64,000 nucleotides of DNA from Osmia lignaria lignaria (GCF_051020975.1 NC_135034.1:2108001-2172000), one strand, 5' to 3'; counted from the first letter of the stretch, positions 16,458 to 25,340 are shown. Made by a program: numbers and translations. Notes: generated by a model not told the origin, from the sequence alone.

Positions 16458-16510
16458 GCGTCCCTTATCAAGCCCTTTTGGGTTACGAGGATTTCTCATG
16501 TGAGGGGCGT
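16458..16510 (+). other. Three-way-junction module 1, copy 1
   Basis: P1: GCGTCCCTTA pairs with TGAGGGGCGT (10 pairs, some G-U). Inside: TCAAG, hairpin P2 CCC-TTTT-GGG, TTAC, hairpin P3 GAG-GATTT-CTC, ATG. Its counterpart in copy 2 is at 40064-40109. This is one of six such modules in this element with unrelated outer stems but a conserved core. Function unknown. Confidence 0.72.
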
Positions 16511-16560
16511 ATGGGCGGGTGTTTCGGTTTTCCGCCAACCTTTTCATTCCTCCTCGACCT

Positions 16561-16617
16561 TGTACATTCTTGTCAAGCCTTTCGAGGTTACGAGAATTTC
16601 TCATGCAGGGATGTACA
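16561..16617 (+). other. Three-way-junction module 2, copy 1
   Basis: P1 is 12 pairs, TGTACATTCTTG with CAGGGATGTACA. The core is TCAAG, P2 CCT-TTCG-AGG, TTAC, P3 GAGA-ATT-TCTC, ATG. The counterpart in copy 2 (39961-40007) has a completely different but equally complementary P1 (TTTCCCA/TGGGAAA). Confidence 0.75.
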
Positions 16618-16697
16618 GGGAAGAGTTTGAGTTTAATTCCTTTCTATTTTTGACTTCCTCTTTCGCTTTCTCTTCTTTACCTGCTCTACCCTGGAAC

Positions 16698-16754
16698 CGT
16701 GTATCTCGTCAAGCTCTTTCGAGGGTTACGAGAATTCCTCATGCGAGGTACACG
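16698..16754 (+). other. Three-way-junction module 3, copy 1
   Basis: P1 is 11 pairs, CGTGTATCTCG with CGAGGTACACG. The core is TCAAG, P2 CTCT-TTCG-AGGG, TTAC, P3 GAG-AATTC-CTC, ATG. No counterpart was found at the matching place in copy 2 (39.88-39.96 kb), so this module was gained here or lost there. Confidence 0.74.
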
Positions 16755-16798
16755 CGAAAAGGTCGTTTCTATTTTCTACTTTTCAATAGTTTACGTGA

Positions 16799-16809
16799 CC
16801 CTCCTTGAA
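16799..16809 (+). repeat. Outer 11-bp inverted repeat, left arm, copy 1
   Basis: CCCTCCTTGAA, perfectly complementary to TTCAAGGAGGG at 18911-18921. Copy 2 has the same pair at 37625-37635 and 39854-39864, so the pair, about 2.1-2.2 kb apart, predates the divergence of the copies. Confidence 0.6.
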
Positions 16810-16871
16810 ACTATCGTCGCCAGCCATTGTAATAAGAAGTTAATACGCACAAAAACTCGGGTTAGCTCGAG

Positions 16872-16887
16872 TGAGAGAGAGAGAGAG
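16872..16887. repeat. GA microsatellite
   Basis: Simple (GA)8 run between modules 3 and 4. It is not present at the equivalent place in copy 2. Confidence 0.85.
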
Positions 16888-16907
16888 CCGTAGCAATAAC
16901 ACCAGCG

Positions 16908-16962
16908 CTACGCAGTTAGCCAGTGCTTCGCATTTCGGGAATTTCCCTTGGTAACTGCGTAG
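16908..16962 (+). other. Three-way-junction module 4, copy 1
   Basis: P1 is a perfect 11-bp stem, CTACGCAGTTA with TAACTGCGTAG. The core is GCCAG, P2 TGC-TTC-GCA, TTTC, P3 GGGA-ATT-TCCC, TTGG. It keeps the architecture with altered P2 and P3 sequences. The copy 2 counterpart at 39711-39762 has a 12-pair P1. The 15-bp block GTTAGCCAGTGCTTC is shared between copies. Confidence 0.7.
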
Positions 16963-17661
16963 AAACGGGAAAATCGTAATAACTCTTTTGTTGGGAACCT
17001 CTTTCTCACTCTGTTGCACAAAGCGTCAGCCGGTCCAACAAGGATCATCGCTACCTGATTGTAATAATAGTATGAGAGAGTGGATGGATGAAACAAATTT
17101 AAACAATGAAAGTAAGAATTGAGAACCCTTACGAAAGCGAACGTCGCAAACGTTCGACCGCCGTTCGAAAATCAAGGGTCGTTCGAAGCAATAAACGCTA
17201 TTGTATCGGAATTCTAAGAACTGCCTAGCGATAACGGCAAATTTTGAACAAAGGAACGTTCTCGAGGAAACGTTCGCCAGATCTAGAATTGTTTAAAATT
17301 TATAAAATGCGAAATACCGAATATATCGAGGCGATAGTTTTAATGCGCGATAGATTGCATAATACGCCACGGCGTTACAACCACCGTAAGCGCATCATCC
17401 GCTGTTAAACATATAAAATCATACTGTTTTATTGCAAATCGGGATGAATAATTCAATCACGATATACGAACGACGGTTTCCTATCAAACCCGATATTTCA
17501 ATTTTAATTTATATTTCAATATCAAATCTCAAATTGCACACCAATTAAACTAATAGTTACATCTCGAATAAATGCCGTTAATTAATTATATGTATAACGA
17601 GAAATACTGCGTAGTTTCTGAAAACCGTTGAAACTATCATGGCGACGAATGAGAAAAGGAA
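16963..17661. other. AT-rich element interior without recognisable feature, copy 1
   Basis: About 700 bp with patchy similarity to the equivalent part of copy 2 (for example GAACGTTCTCGA and GCAATAAA). AATAAA polyadenylation-like hexamers lie near 17190 and 17566, and a TATAAAA is at 17301. No gene, repeat or structured module was found. Confidence 0.5.
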
Positions 17662-17676
17662 GGAACACCAAAGAAA
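17662..17676 (+). repeat. Inner 15-bp inverted repeat, left arm, copy 1
   Basis: GGAACACCAAAGAAA, perfectly complementary to 18217-18231, spanning 570 bp. Copy 2 has the homologous pair spanning 560 bp with one shared base change in both arms, which preserves complementarity. Confidence 0.75.
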
Positions 17677-17713
17677 GGGGATGAAAGATCTTCGTCTAGC
17701 TCGCGCGTCTTAG

Positions 17714-17891
17714 CCAATCACCGGGCACGCGACACTTCCGAAAACGGGCTACGATTCGCCAAACCGTCCCCTCCAAGGACGATGTTCGCGCGACGGGCCC
17801 TTCGGCCGTCGATCGCGCACGAAATTTGTCACTCTTGATCGATCAATCGTAAGTACGTGATCGGGAGCCCGTGTGTCCGAGAGACAGAGTT
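17714..17891 (+). promoter_or_regulatory. Conserved promoter-like block, copy 1
   Basis: One of the best conserved stretches between the copies (178 bp here, 176 bp at 38774-38949) and nearly ungapped. It opens with a CCAAT box (17714). Shared words include CACGCGAC, GCTA.GATT.GCC, CGCGACGGGCCCTTC, TCACTCTT, GTAAGT, CGGGAGCCCGTG and GAGA.AGAGTT. It contains a hairpin CGACGG..CCGTCG near 17790 (copy 1 only). Its position between the 15-bp inverted repeats and the lack of an open frame suggest a promoter/leader (inference). Confidence 0.45.
17849..17854 (+). promoter_or_regulatory. Splice-donor-like GTAAGT, copy 1
   Basis: GTAAGT in the sense orientation. Copy 2 has the same hexamer in sense orientation (ACTTAC on + at 38808-38813) despite changed flanks. 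Confidence 0.3.
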
Positions 17892-18216
17892 ATTCGGAAA
17901 TTCGCGATATTTTCTCTGCGGTAAAGTCCTCCGCGTAGCGAGGCAGAGTGCCGTGCGAGTTAAAATAATCGGTATTCTGAATAAGGACTCACAGACGCGC
18001 ACGTAAAATCTTCCTTCTACCTAAATTTTCTATCTTTTCTTTCCGATTTTAAATCGTTTGCTCGCGTAGTTCTTCGTACTAACTTCACCCCGCGTAATTA
18101 TATTCGTTGTAATCGTAATTAATCGTAAATCGTTATTCGTTTGTCTCTCGTCGACGTACTCGTCCGTAATAATCCGTTTCTCGCCGCGACAAGTGCAGTG
18201 ATCGACGATCTTACCG

Positions 18217-18231
18217 TTTCTTTGGTGTTCC
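18217..18231 (+). repeat. Inner 15-bp inverted repeat, right arm, copy 1
   Basis: TTTCTTTGGTGTTCC, partner of 17662-17676. Confidence 0.75.
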
Positions 18232-18298
18232 AGATCATCGAGCGATTACACCAAACCTAGCAAGCAAATTACCTTGTATTTTATTGTACACCGTAACG

Positions 18299-18304
18299 GT
18301 AAGT
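18299..18304 (+). promoter_or_regulatory. Splice-donor-like ACG|GTAAGT, copy 1
   Basis: AACGGTAAGTCG, close to the donor consensus. Copy 2 has CACGGTAAGCC in the sense orientation at the equivalent place (+ strand CTTACCGTG near 38365). Modules 5 and 6 lie between this site and the acceptor-like CAG ending at 18740. Confidence 0.35.
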
Positions 18305-18354
18305 CGTTTCAGTTACATTTTTCGATCACGACGTTATTCAATTGGCAAAACGGG

Positions 18355-18403
18355 CGATCTGGTCCAGCCCTTCAAGGTTACGAGAATTCCTCAGGTCAGA
18401 TCG
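18355..18403 (+). other. Three-way-junction module 5, copy 1
   Basis: P1: CGATCTGG pairs with TCAGATCG (8 pairs, one G-U). The core is TCCAG, P2 CCT-TCA-AGG, TTAC, P3 GAG-AATTC-CTC, AGG. The copy 2 counterpart at 38256-38302 has P1 CGATCTA/TAGATCG. Confidence 0.72.
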
Positions 18404-18497
18404 TTCCACCGTACGAGGTATTGATATCATCCAATATTAAATACTATTTTCGGTTATTACAATTTCGCAATTCCAGTCTCTTTCCATCATCCGAAGG

Positions 18498-18550
18498 GCA
18501 CCTTAGTCCAGCTCTTTCGAGAGTTACGAGAATTTCTCAGGCTGGGGTGC
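18498..18550 (+). other. Three-way-junction module 6, copy 1
   Basis: P1 is 9 pairs, GCACCTTAG with CTGGGGTGC. The core is TCCAG, P2 CTCT-TTCG-AGAG (perfect), TTAC, P3 GAGA-ATT-TCTC, AGG. The copy 2 counterpart is at 38080-38131. Confidence 0.75.
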
Positions 18551-18672
18551 ACCGCAGGCGGAAACCGCCAATCGTATAGTTAAATTCGGAGAGCGAAATT
18601 GTTATAATCATTTTTACGCGCCCGGTAATATACTCGTCGGTTTCAAATGTGATATCAGAGTGTTTTATATTC

Positions 18673-18691
18673 ATATATATATATATATATA
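18673..18691. repeat. AT microsatellite
   Basis: Alternating AT run of 19 bases just upstream of the acceptor-like region. Confidence 0.85.
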
Positions 18692-18702
18692 CCTTGTTAA
18701 CT

Positions 18703-18740
18703 AATCTTAAGCATCTTTACATTTGTTCACATTTTTGCAG
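18703..18740 (+). promoter_or_regulatory. Splice branch point/acceptor-like region, copy 1
   Basis: ACTAATC (branch-point-like), then a T-rich stretch ending TTTTTGCAG at 18740. Copy 2 in sense orientation shares AAGCATCTTTAC followed by CCTTGTTTAAACAG. With the donor at 18299 this would define an intron of about 440 bp. Not provable from sequence alone. Confidence 0.3.
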
Positions 18741-18910
18741 AACTGGTAATTTTCAATTTAACCAAATTTCTAAATTATTGAACTCATAATTTAGGCAATT
18801 ACCTGATTTTCATTCACGATTAAACCAGTTTCATTTAGTTAAACAGTTTCCTTTTATTTCGAACACACCTCACACGTTTCAGTTAAAACACGCCTACCAA
18901 CATACCCAGA
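18741..18910. other. AT-rich stretch without recognisable feature, copy 1
   Basis: No gene, hairpin or conserved block was recognised. Homology with copy 2 is weak here. Confidence 0.4.
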
Positions 18911-18935
18911 TTCAAGGAGGGTCCCGTACGGGACC
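18911..18935 (+). repeat. Inverted-repeat right arm plus 16-bp palindrome, copy 1
   Basis: TTCAAGGAGGG (partner of 16799-16809) runs into GGTCCCGTACGGGACC (18920-18935), a perfect 16-bp palindrome. Copy 2 in sense orientation keeps ATTCAAGGAGGGACCCGTAT followed by GGGACCC, a degenerate version. Confidence 0.6.
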
Positions 18936-19016
18936 AAGCGCTGAACGAACCCAACGAAAGGCTAATAATTATAATCTTTTAATATCTTATCAATTTTGTC
19001 TTTCGTCTTTTAATTT

Positions 19017-19042
19017 GTCGAGAGCGTTAATACGCTCGAGAC
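19017..19042 (+). other. Hairpin abutting primer-binding-like site, copy 1
   Basis: GTC-GA-GAGCGT-TAAT-ACGCTC-GA-GAC: a 6-bp stem, a symmetric GA/GA internal loop, and a 3-bp closing stem. It ends exactly at the base before TGGTGGCAGCG. Copy 2 has a different, longer hairpin in exactly the same place (37507-37550). Confidence 0.6.
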
Positions 19043-19053
19043 TGGTGGCAGCG
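19043..19053 (+). other. tRNA-Leu-like primer-binding sequence, copy 1
   Basis: TGGTGGCAGCG is complementary to a tRNA 3' end CGCTGCCA-CCA, as in leucine tRNAs (AAG anticodon type, from general knowledge). Copy 2 reads TGGTGACAGCG, one change, followed in both by ATACC. In an LTR retroelement a primer-binding site lies just outside the 5' LTR; here it is inside the element, 167 bp from the end, so its role is uncertain. Confidence 0.35.
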
Positions 19054-19173
19054 ATACCAACCATCGCGCTAAAATAGGGAAGCAGGAATTAGGGGTTGAA
19101 TTCCAACCAATTAATTGAAATTTAACTACCTAAAAATCCACTCACTCATTAATTAAAATTCTCTCTTTCCTTT

Positions 19174-19207
19174 TTACGTTGCGCGCCGTCGCTCGCGCGC
19201 AACGTAA
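19174..19207 (+). repeat. Terminal hairpin, copy 1
   Basis: TTACGTTGCGCGC (19174-19186) and GCGCGCAACGTAA (19195-19207) are perfect 13-bp inverted arms around an 8-base loop. The right arm includes most of the 3' terminal repeat. The same structure with 12-bp arms is at the corresponding end of copy 2. Confidence 0.85.
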
Positions 19208-19209
19208 CA
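19202..19209 (+). repeat. Terminal inverted repeat, 3' end, copy 1
   Basis: ACGTAACA, partner of 16419-16426. It also forms part of the right arm of the terminal hairpin 19174-19207. Confidence 0.88.
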
Positions 19210-19213
19210 ATTT
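19210..19213. repeat. Target-site duplication, right copy, insertion 1 (ATTT)
   Basis: Right copy of the 4-bp duplication; the satellite then continues as AATAACAATATC in register. Confidence 0.9.
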
Positions 19214-21139
19214 AATAACAATATCATTAGTACTCTATCTAGATTCGATATAATGTAATATACTGATTCATTCCCGCAGATCAATGTGCATATAATAACA
19301 ATATCATTAGTAATATCTACATTCGATATAATGTAATATACTGATTCATTCCCACAGATCAAGGTACATTTAATGCCAATATCCTTAGTACCATATCTAT
19401 ATTCGATATTTAATGTACAATTAATAACAGTATTATTATTATCATATCTACATTAGATATAACGTAATATATTGATTACTACCCACAGATCAATGTACAT
19501 TTAATCACAATATCATTAGCACTATATCTACATTGGATATAATGTAATATACTGATTCATTCCCACAGATCAATGTACATTTAATACCAATATCATTACT
19601 ACTATATCAACATTAGATATAATGTAACATACTGATTCATTCCCACAGATCAATGTACATTTAATAACAATATCATTAGTACTATATCTAGATTCGATAT
19701 AATGTAATACACTGATTCATTCCCACAGATCACTGTACATTTAATAACAATATCATTATTACTGTTCCTACAGTAGGTATAATGTAATATACGGATTCGC
19801 TCCCACAGATCAATGTACATTTAATAACAATATCATTGGTACTATATCTACATTCGATATAATGTAATATACTGATTCATTCCCACAGATCAATGTACAT
19901 TTAATACCAATATCATTACTACTATATCAACATTAGATATTATGTAATATTCTGCTTCATTCCCACAGATCAATGTACAATTAATAACTGCATTATTACT
20001 ATCATATCTACATTAGATATAACGTAATATATTGGTTACTACCCACAGATCAATATACATTTAATCACAATATCAATAGCACTATATCTACATTGGATAT
20101 AACGTAATATACTGATTCATTCCCACAGATCAATGTACATTTAATACCAATATCATCAGTACTATATCTACATTAGATATGTAATGTACATTTAACAACA
20201 AAATCATTATTACCATATCTAAATTCGATATAATGTAATATTCTGCTTCATTCCCACAGATCAATGTAGATTTAATAACAATATCATTATTACCATATCT
20301 ACAGTAGATATAATGTCATATACAGATTCATTCCCACCGATCAATGTACATTAAATAACAATATCATTATTACCATATCTACATTAGATATTATGTAATA
20401 TACTGATTCCTTCCCACAGATCAATGTACATTTAATAACAATATCATTAGTACTATATCTAGATTCGATATAATGTAATATACAGATTCATTCCCACAGA
20501 TCAATGTACATTTAATGCCATTATCATTAGTACCATATCTATATTAGATATTTAATGTACAATTAATAACAGTATTATTATTATCATATCTACATTAGAT
20601 ATAACGTAATATATTGATTGCTACCCACAGATCAATATACATTTAATCACAATATCAATAGCACTATATCTACATTGTATATAACTTAATATACTGATTC
20701 ATTCCCACAGATCAATGTACATTTAATACCAATATCATTAGTACTATATCTACATTAGATATGTAATGTACATTTAACAACAAAATCATTATTACCATAT
20801 CTACACTCGATATAATGTAATATACTGCTTTATTCCCACAGATCAATGTACATTTAGAAACAATATCATTATTACCATATCTACATTAGATATAATGTAA
20901 TATACTGCTTCATTCACACAGATCAATGTACATTTAACAACAATATCATTATTACCATATCTACATTAGATATAATGTAATATACGGATTCGTTCCCACA
21001 GATCAATGTACATTTAATTACAATATCATTGGTACTATATCTACATTAGATATGTAATGTACATTTAACAACATAATCATTATTACCATATCTACATTCG
21101 ATATAATGTAATATTCTGCTTCATTCCCACAGATCAATG

Positions 21140-24100
21140 TACATTTAATAACAATTTCATTAGTACTATATCTAGATTCGGTATAATGTAATATTCTGCT
21201 TCATTCACACAGATCAATGTACATTTAAAAACAATATCATTATTACCATATCTACATTAGATATAATGTAATATACGGATTCGTTCCCACAGATCAATGT
21301 ACATTTAATAACAATATCATTATTACCATATCTACACTAGATATAATGTAATATACGGATTCCTTCCCACAGATCAATGTACATTTAATGCCAATATCAT
21401 TAGTACCATATCTATATTAGATATGTAATGTTCATTTAATAACAATATCATTATTACCATATCAACATTAGATATTATGTAACATACTGACTCCTTCCCA
21501 CAGATCAATGTACATTTGATAACAATATCATTAGTACTATATCTACAATAGATATAATGTCATATACAGATTCATTCCAACAGATCAATGTACATTTAAT
21601 CACAATATCATTAGCACCCTATCTACATTCGATATAATGTAATATACTGATTCATTCCCACAGACCAATGTACATTTAATAACAATATCATTGGTACTAC
21701 ATCTACATTCGATATAATGTAATATACTGATTCATTCCCACAAATCAATGTACATTTAATAACAATATCATTATTACCATATCTACATTAGATATTATGT
21801 AATATACTGATTCCTTCCCACAGATGAATGTACATTTAATAACAATATCATTAGTACTATATCTAGATTCGATATAATGTAATATACTGATTCACTCCCA
21901 CAGATCAATGTACATTTAAACACAATATCATTATTACCATATCTACATTAGATATAATGTAATATACGGATTCGTTCCCACCGATCAATGTACATTTAAT
22001 AACAATATCATTAGTACTATATCTAGATTCGATATAATGTAATATACTGATTCATTCCCACAGATCAATGTACATTTAATGCCAATATCATTAGTACCAT
22101 ATCTATATTAGATATTTAATGTACAATTAATAACAGTATTATTATTATCATATCTACATTAGATATAACGTAATATATTGATGGCTACCCACAGATCAAT
22201 GTACATTTAATCACAATATCAACAGCACTATATCTACATTGGATATAACGTAATATACTGATTCATTCCCACAGATCAATGTACATTTAATACCAATATC
22301 ATTACTACTATATCTACATTAGATATGTAATGTACATTTAACAACAAAATCATTATTAGTATATCTACATTCGATATAGTGTAATATTCTGCTTCATTCC
22401 CACAGATCAATGTACATTTAAAAACAATATCATTATTACCATCTCTACATGAGATATAATGTAATATACTGCTTCATTCACACAGATCAATGTACATTTA
22501 AAAACAATATCATTATTACCATATCTACATAAGATATAATGTAATATACGGATTCGTTCCCACAGATCAATGTACATTTAATAACAATATCATTGGTACT
22601 ATATCTACATTAGATATGTAATGTACATTTAACAACAAAATCATTATTACCATATCTACATTCGATATAATGTAATCTCCTGCTTCATTCCCACAGACCA
22701 ATGTACATTTAATAACAATATCATTAGCACTCTATCTACATGAGATATAATGTAATATACTGCTTCATTCACACAGATCAATGTACATTTAAAAACAATA
22801 TCATTATTACCATATCTACATTAGATATAATGTAATATACGGATTCGTTCCCACAGATCAATGTACATTTAATACCAATATCATTACTACTATATCTACA
22901 TTAGATATGTAGTGTACATTTAACAACAAAATCATTATTAGCATATCTACATTCGATATAATGTAATATTCTGCTTCATTCCCACAGATCAATGTACATT
23001 TAATAACAATTTCATTAGTACTATATCTAGATTCGATATAATGTAATATTCTGCTTCATTCACACAGATCAATGTACATTTAAAAACAATATCATTATTA
23101 CCATATCTACATTAGATATAATGTAATATACGGATTCGTTCCCACAGATCAATGTACATTTAATAACAATATCATTATTACCATATCTACACTAGATATA
23201 ATGTAATATACGGATTCCTTCCCACAGATCAATGTACATTTAATGCCAATATCATTAGTACCATATCTATATTAGATATGTAATGTTCATTTAATAACAA
23301 TATCATTATTACCATATCAACATTAGATATTATGTAACATACTGACTCCTTCCCACAGATCAATGTACATTTAATAACAATATCATTAGTACTATATCTA
23401 CAATAGATATAATGTCATATACAGATTCATTCCAACAGATCAATGTACATTTAATCACAATATCATTAGCACCCTATCTACATTCGATATAATGTAATAT
23501 ACTGATTCATTCCCACAGACCAATGTACATTTAATAACAATATCCTTATTACCATTTCTACAGTAGATATAATGTCATATACAGATTCATTCCCACAGAT
23601 CAATATACATTTAATAACAATATCATTATTACCATATCTACATTGGATATTATGTAATATACTGATTCCTTCCCACAGACCAATGTACATTTAGTAACAA
23701 TATCACTATTACCATATCTACATTAGATATAATGTAATATACTGATTCATTCCCACAGATCAATGTACATTTAATACCAATATCATTAGTACTATATCTA
23801 CATTAGATATGTAATGTACATTTAACAACAAAATCATTATTAGCATATCTACATTCGATATAATGTAATATTCTGCTTCATTCCCACAGATCAATGTACA
23901 TTTAATAACAATATCATTAGTACTATATCTAGATTCGATATAATGTAATATTCTGCTTCATTCCCACAGATCAATGTAGATTTAATAACAATATCATTAT
24001 TACCATATCTACAGTAGATATAATGTCATATACAGATTCATTCCCACAGATCAATGTACATATAATAACACTATCATTATTACCATCTCTACATGAGATA

Positions 24101-24753
24101 TAATGTAATATACTGCTTCATTCACACAGATCAATGTACATTTAAAAACAATATCATTATTACCATATCTACATTAGATATAATGTAATATACGGATTCG
24201 TTCCCACAGATCAATGTACATTTAATACCAATATCATTACTACTATATCTACATTAGATATGTAGTGTACATTTAACAACAAAATCATTATTAGCATATC
24301 TACATTCGATATAATGTAATATTCTGCTTCATTCCCACAGATCAATGTACATTTAATAACAATTTCAATAGTACTATATCTAGATTCGATATAATGTAAT
24401 ATTCTGCTTCATTCACACAGATCAATGTACATTTAAAAACAATATCATTATTACCATATCTACATTAGATATAATGTAATATACGGATTCGTTCCCACAG
24501 ATCAATGTACATTTAATAACAATATCATTATTACCATATCTACACTAGATATAATGTAATATACGGATTCCTTCCCACAGATCAATGTACATTTAATGCC
24601 AATATCATTAGTACCATATCTATATTAGATATGTAATGTTCATTTAATAACAATATCATTATTACCATATCAACATTAGATATTATGTAACATACTGACT
24701 CCTTCCCACAGATCAATGTACATTTAATAACAATATCATTAGTACTATATCTA
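21140..24753. repeat. Overlapping 1.35- and 1.86-kb segmental copies
   Basis: The segment marked by AATTTCATTAGTACTATATC followed by ATTCTGCTTCATTCACACAG occurs at about 21150, 23005 and 24360. Spacing is about 1,855 bp (21.14-21.69 kb versus 22.99-23.55 kb) and 1,353 bp (22730-23400 versus 24083-24753; GATATGTAGTGTAC lies in both). The duplication was therefore staggered rather than a single clean tandem event. Confidence 0.72.
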
Positions 24754-25200
24754 CATTAGATATGTAATGTACATTTAACAACAAAATCATTATTACCATA
24801 TCTACATTCGATATAATGTAATATACTGATTCATTCCCACAGATCAATGTAGATTTAATAAAAATATCATTATTACCATATCTACATTAGACATAATGTA
24901 ATATACTGCTTCATTCCCACAGATCAATGTACATTTAAAAACAATATCATTATTACCATATCTACATTAGATATAATGTAATATATTGATTCATTCCCAC
25001 AGATTAGTGTACATTTAATACCAATATCATTAGTACCATATCTATATTAGATATTTAATGTACAATTAATAACAGCATTATTATTATCATATCTACATTA
25101 GATATAACGTAATATATTGATTACTACCCACAGATCAATACACATTTAGTCACAATATCAATAGCACTATATCTACACTGGATATAACGTAATATACTGA

Positions 25201-25340
25201 TTCATTCCCACAGATCAATGTACATTTAATACCAATATCATTAGTACTGTATCTACATTAGATATAATGTACATTTAACAACAAAATCATTATTACCATA
25301 TCTACATTCGATATAATGTAATATACTGCTTCATTCCCAC
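25201..25340. repeat. Satellite dimer with exact AATGTA-to-AATGTA deletion
   Basis: Here the short unit reads TTAGATATAATGTACATTTA, exactly what results from deleting 31 bp between the two AATGTA copies of a full unit. Nearly all other short units read GATATGTAATGTACATTT, two bases longer. It shows how the 51-bp unit could arise. Confidence 0.7.

Larger units (their letters stand above)
16419..19209 (+). mobile_element. Non-coding mobile element, copy 1 (solo LTR-like, 2,791 bp)
   Basis: GC-richer, non-repetitive island bounded by perfect 8-bp inverted termini, TGTTACGT and ACGTAACA, with an ATTT target-site duplication. Copy 2 (37392-40150) is the same element in reverse, clearly diverged but collinear: shared 5' module, CCTCCTTGAA block, 15-bp inverted repeats, CCAAT block, primer-binding-like site and 3' hairpin. 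The 5'-TG...CA-3' ends and 4-bp duplication are typical of BEL/Pao and Gypsy LTRs (known), so the simplest reading is a long solo LTR. Arguing against it is the primer-binding-like sequence inside the element, 167 bp before its end. A non-autonomous TIR transposon (Ginger- or Sola-like 4-bp duplication) is the alternative. No transposase, reverse transcriptase or other domain was recognised in its open frames, and the frames are not conserved between copies. Confidence 0.85.

Noticed and set aside
16440..16808. 122-codon open frame in insertion 1, + strand
   Set aside because: It runs through three structured modules, and the corresponding sense strand of copy 2 has no matching frame. Conservation follows base pairing, not codons.
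16458..18550. Hammerhead, twister or other known ribozyme identity for the modules
   Set aside because: The hammerhead words CTGATGA and GAAA are not in the junctions, and I could not match the TC(A/C)AG...TTAC core to another family from memory. Left as unknown.
16419..19209. piggyBac, mariner, hAT or Helitron identity for the elements
   Set aside because: The duplications are ATTT and TTAC (not TTAA or TA, and 4 rather than 8 bp). A Helitron would leave no target duplication and would not have inverted TGTTACGT ends.
16419..19209. A complete LTR retrotransposon in insertion 1
   Set aside because: There are no two direct long terminal repeats inside the 2.8 kb, no polypurine tract was recognised, and there are no gag or pol domains. 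Only a solo LTR or non-autonomous element is compatible.
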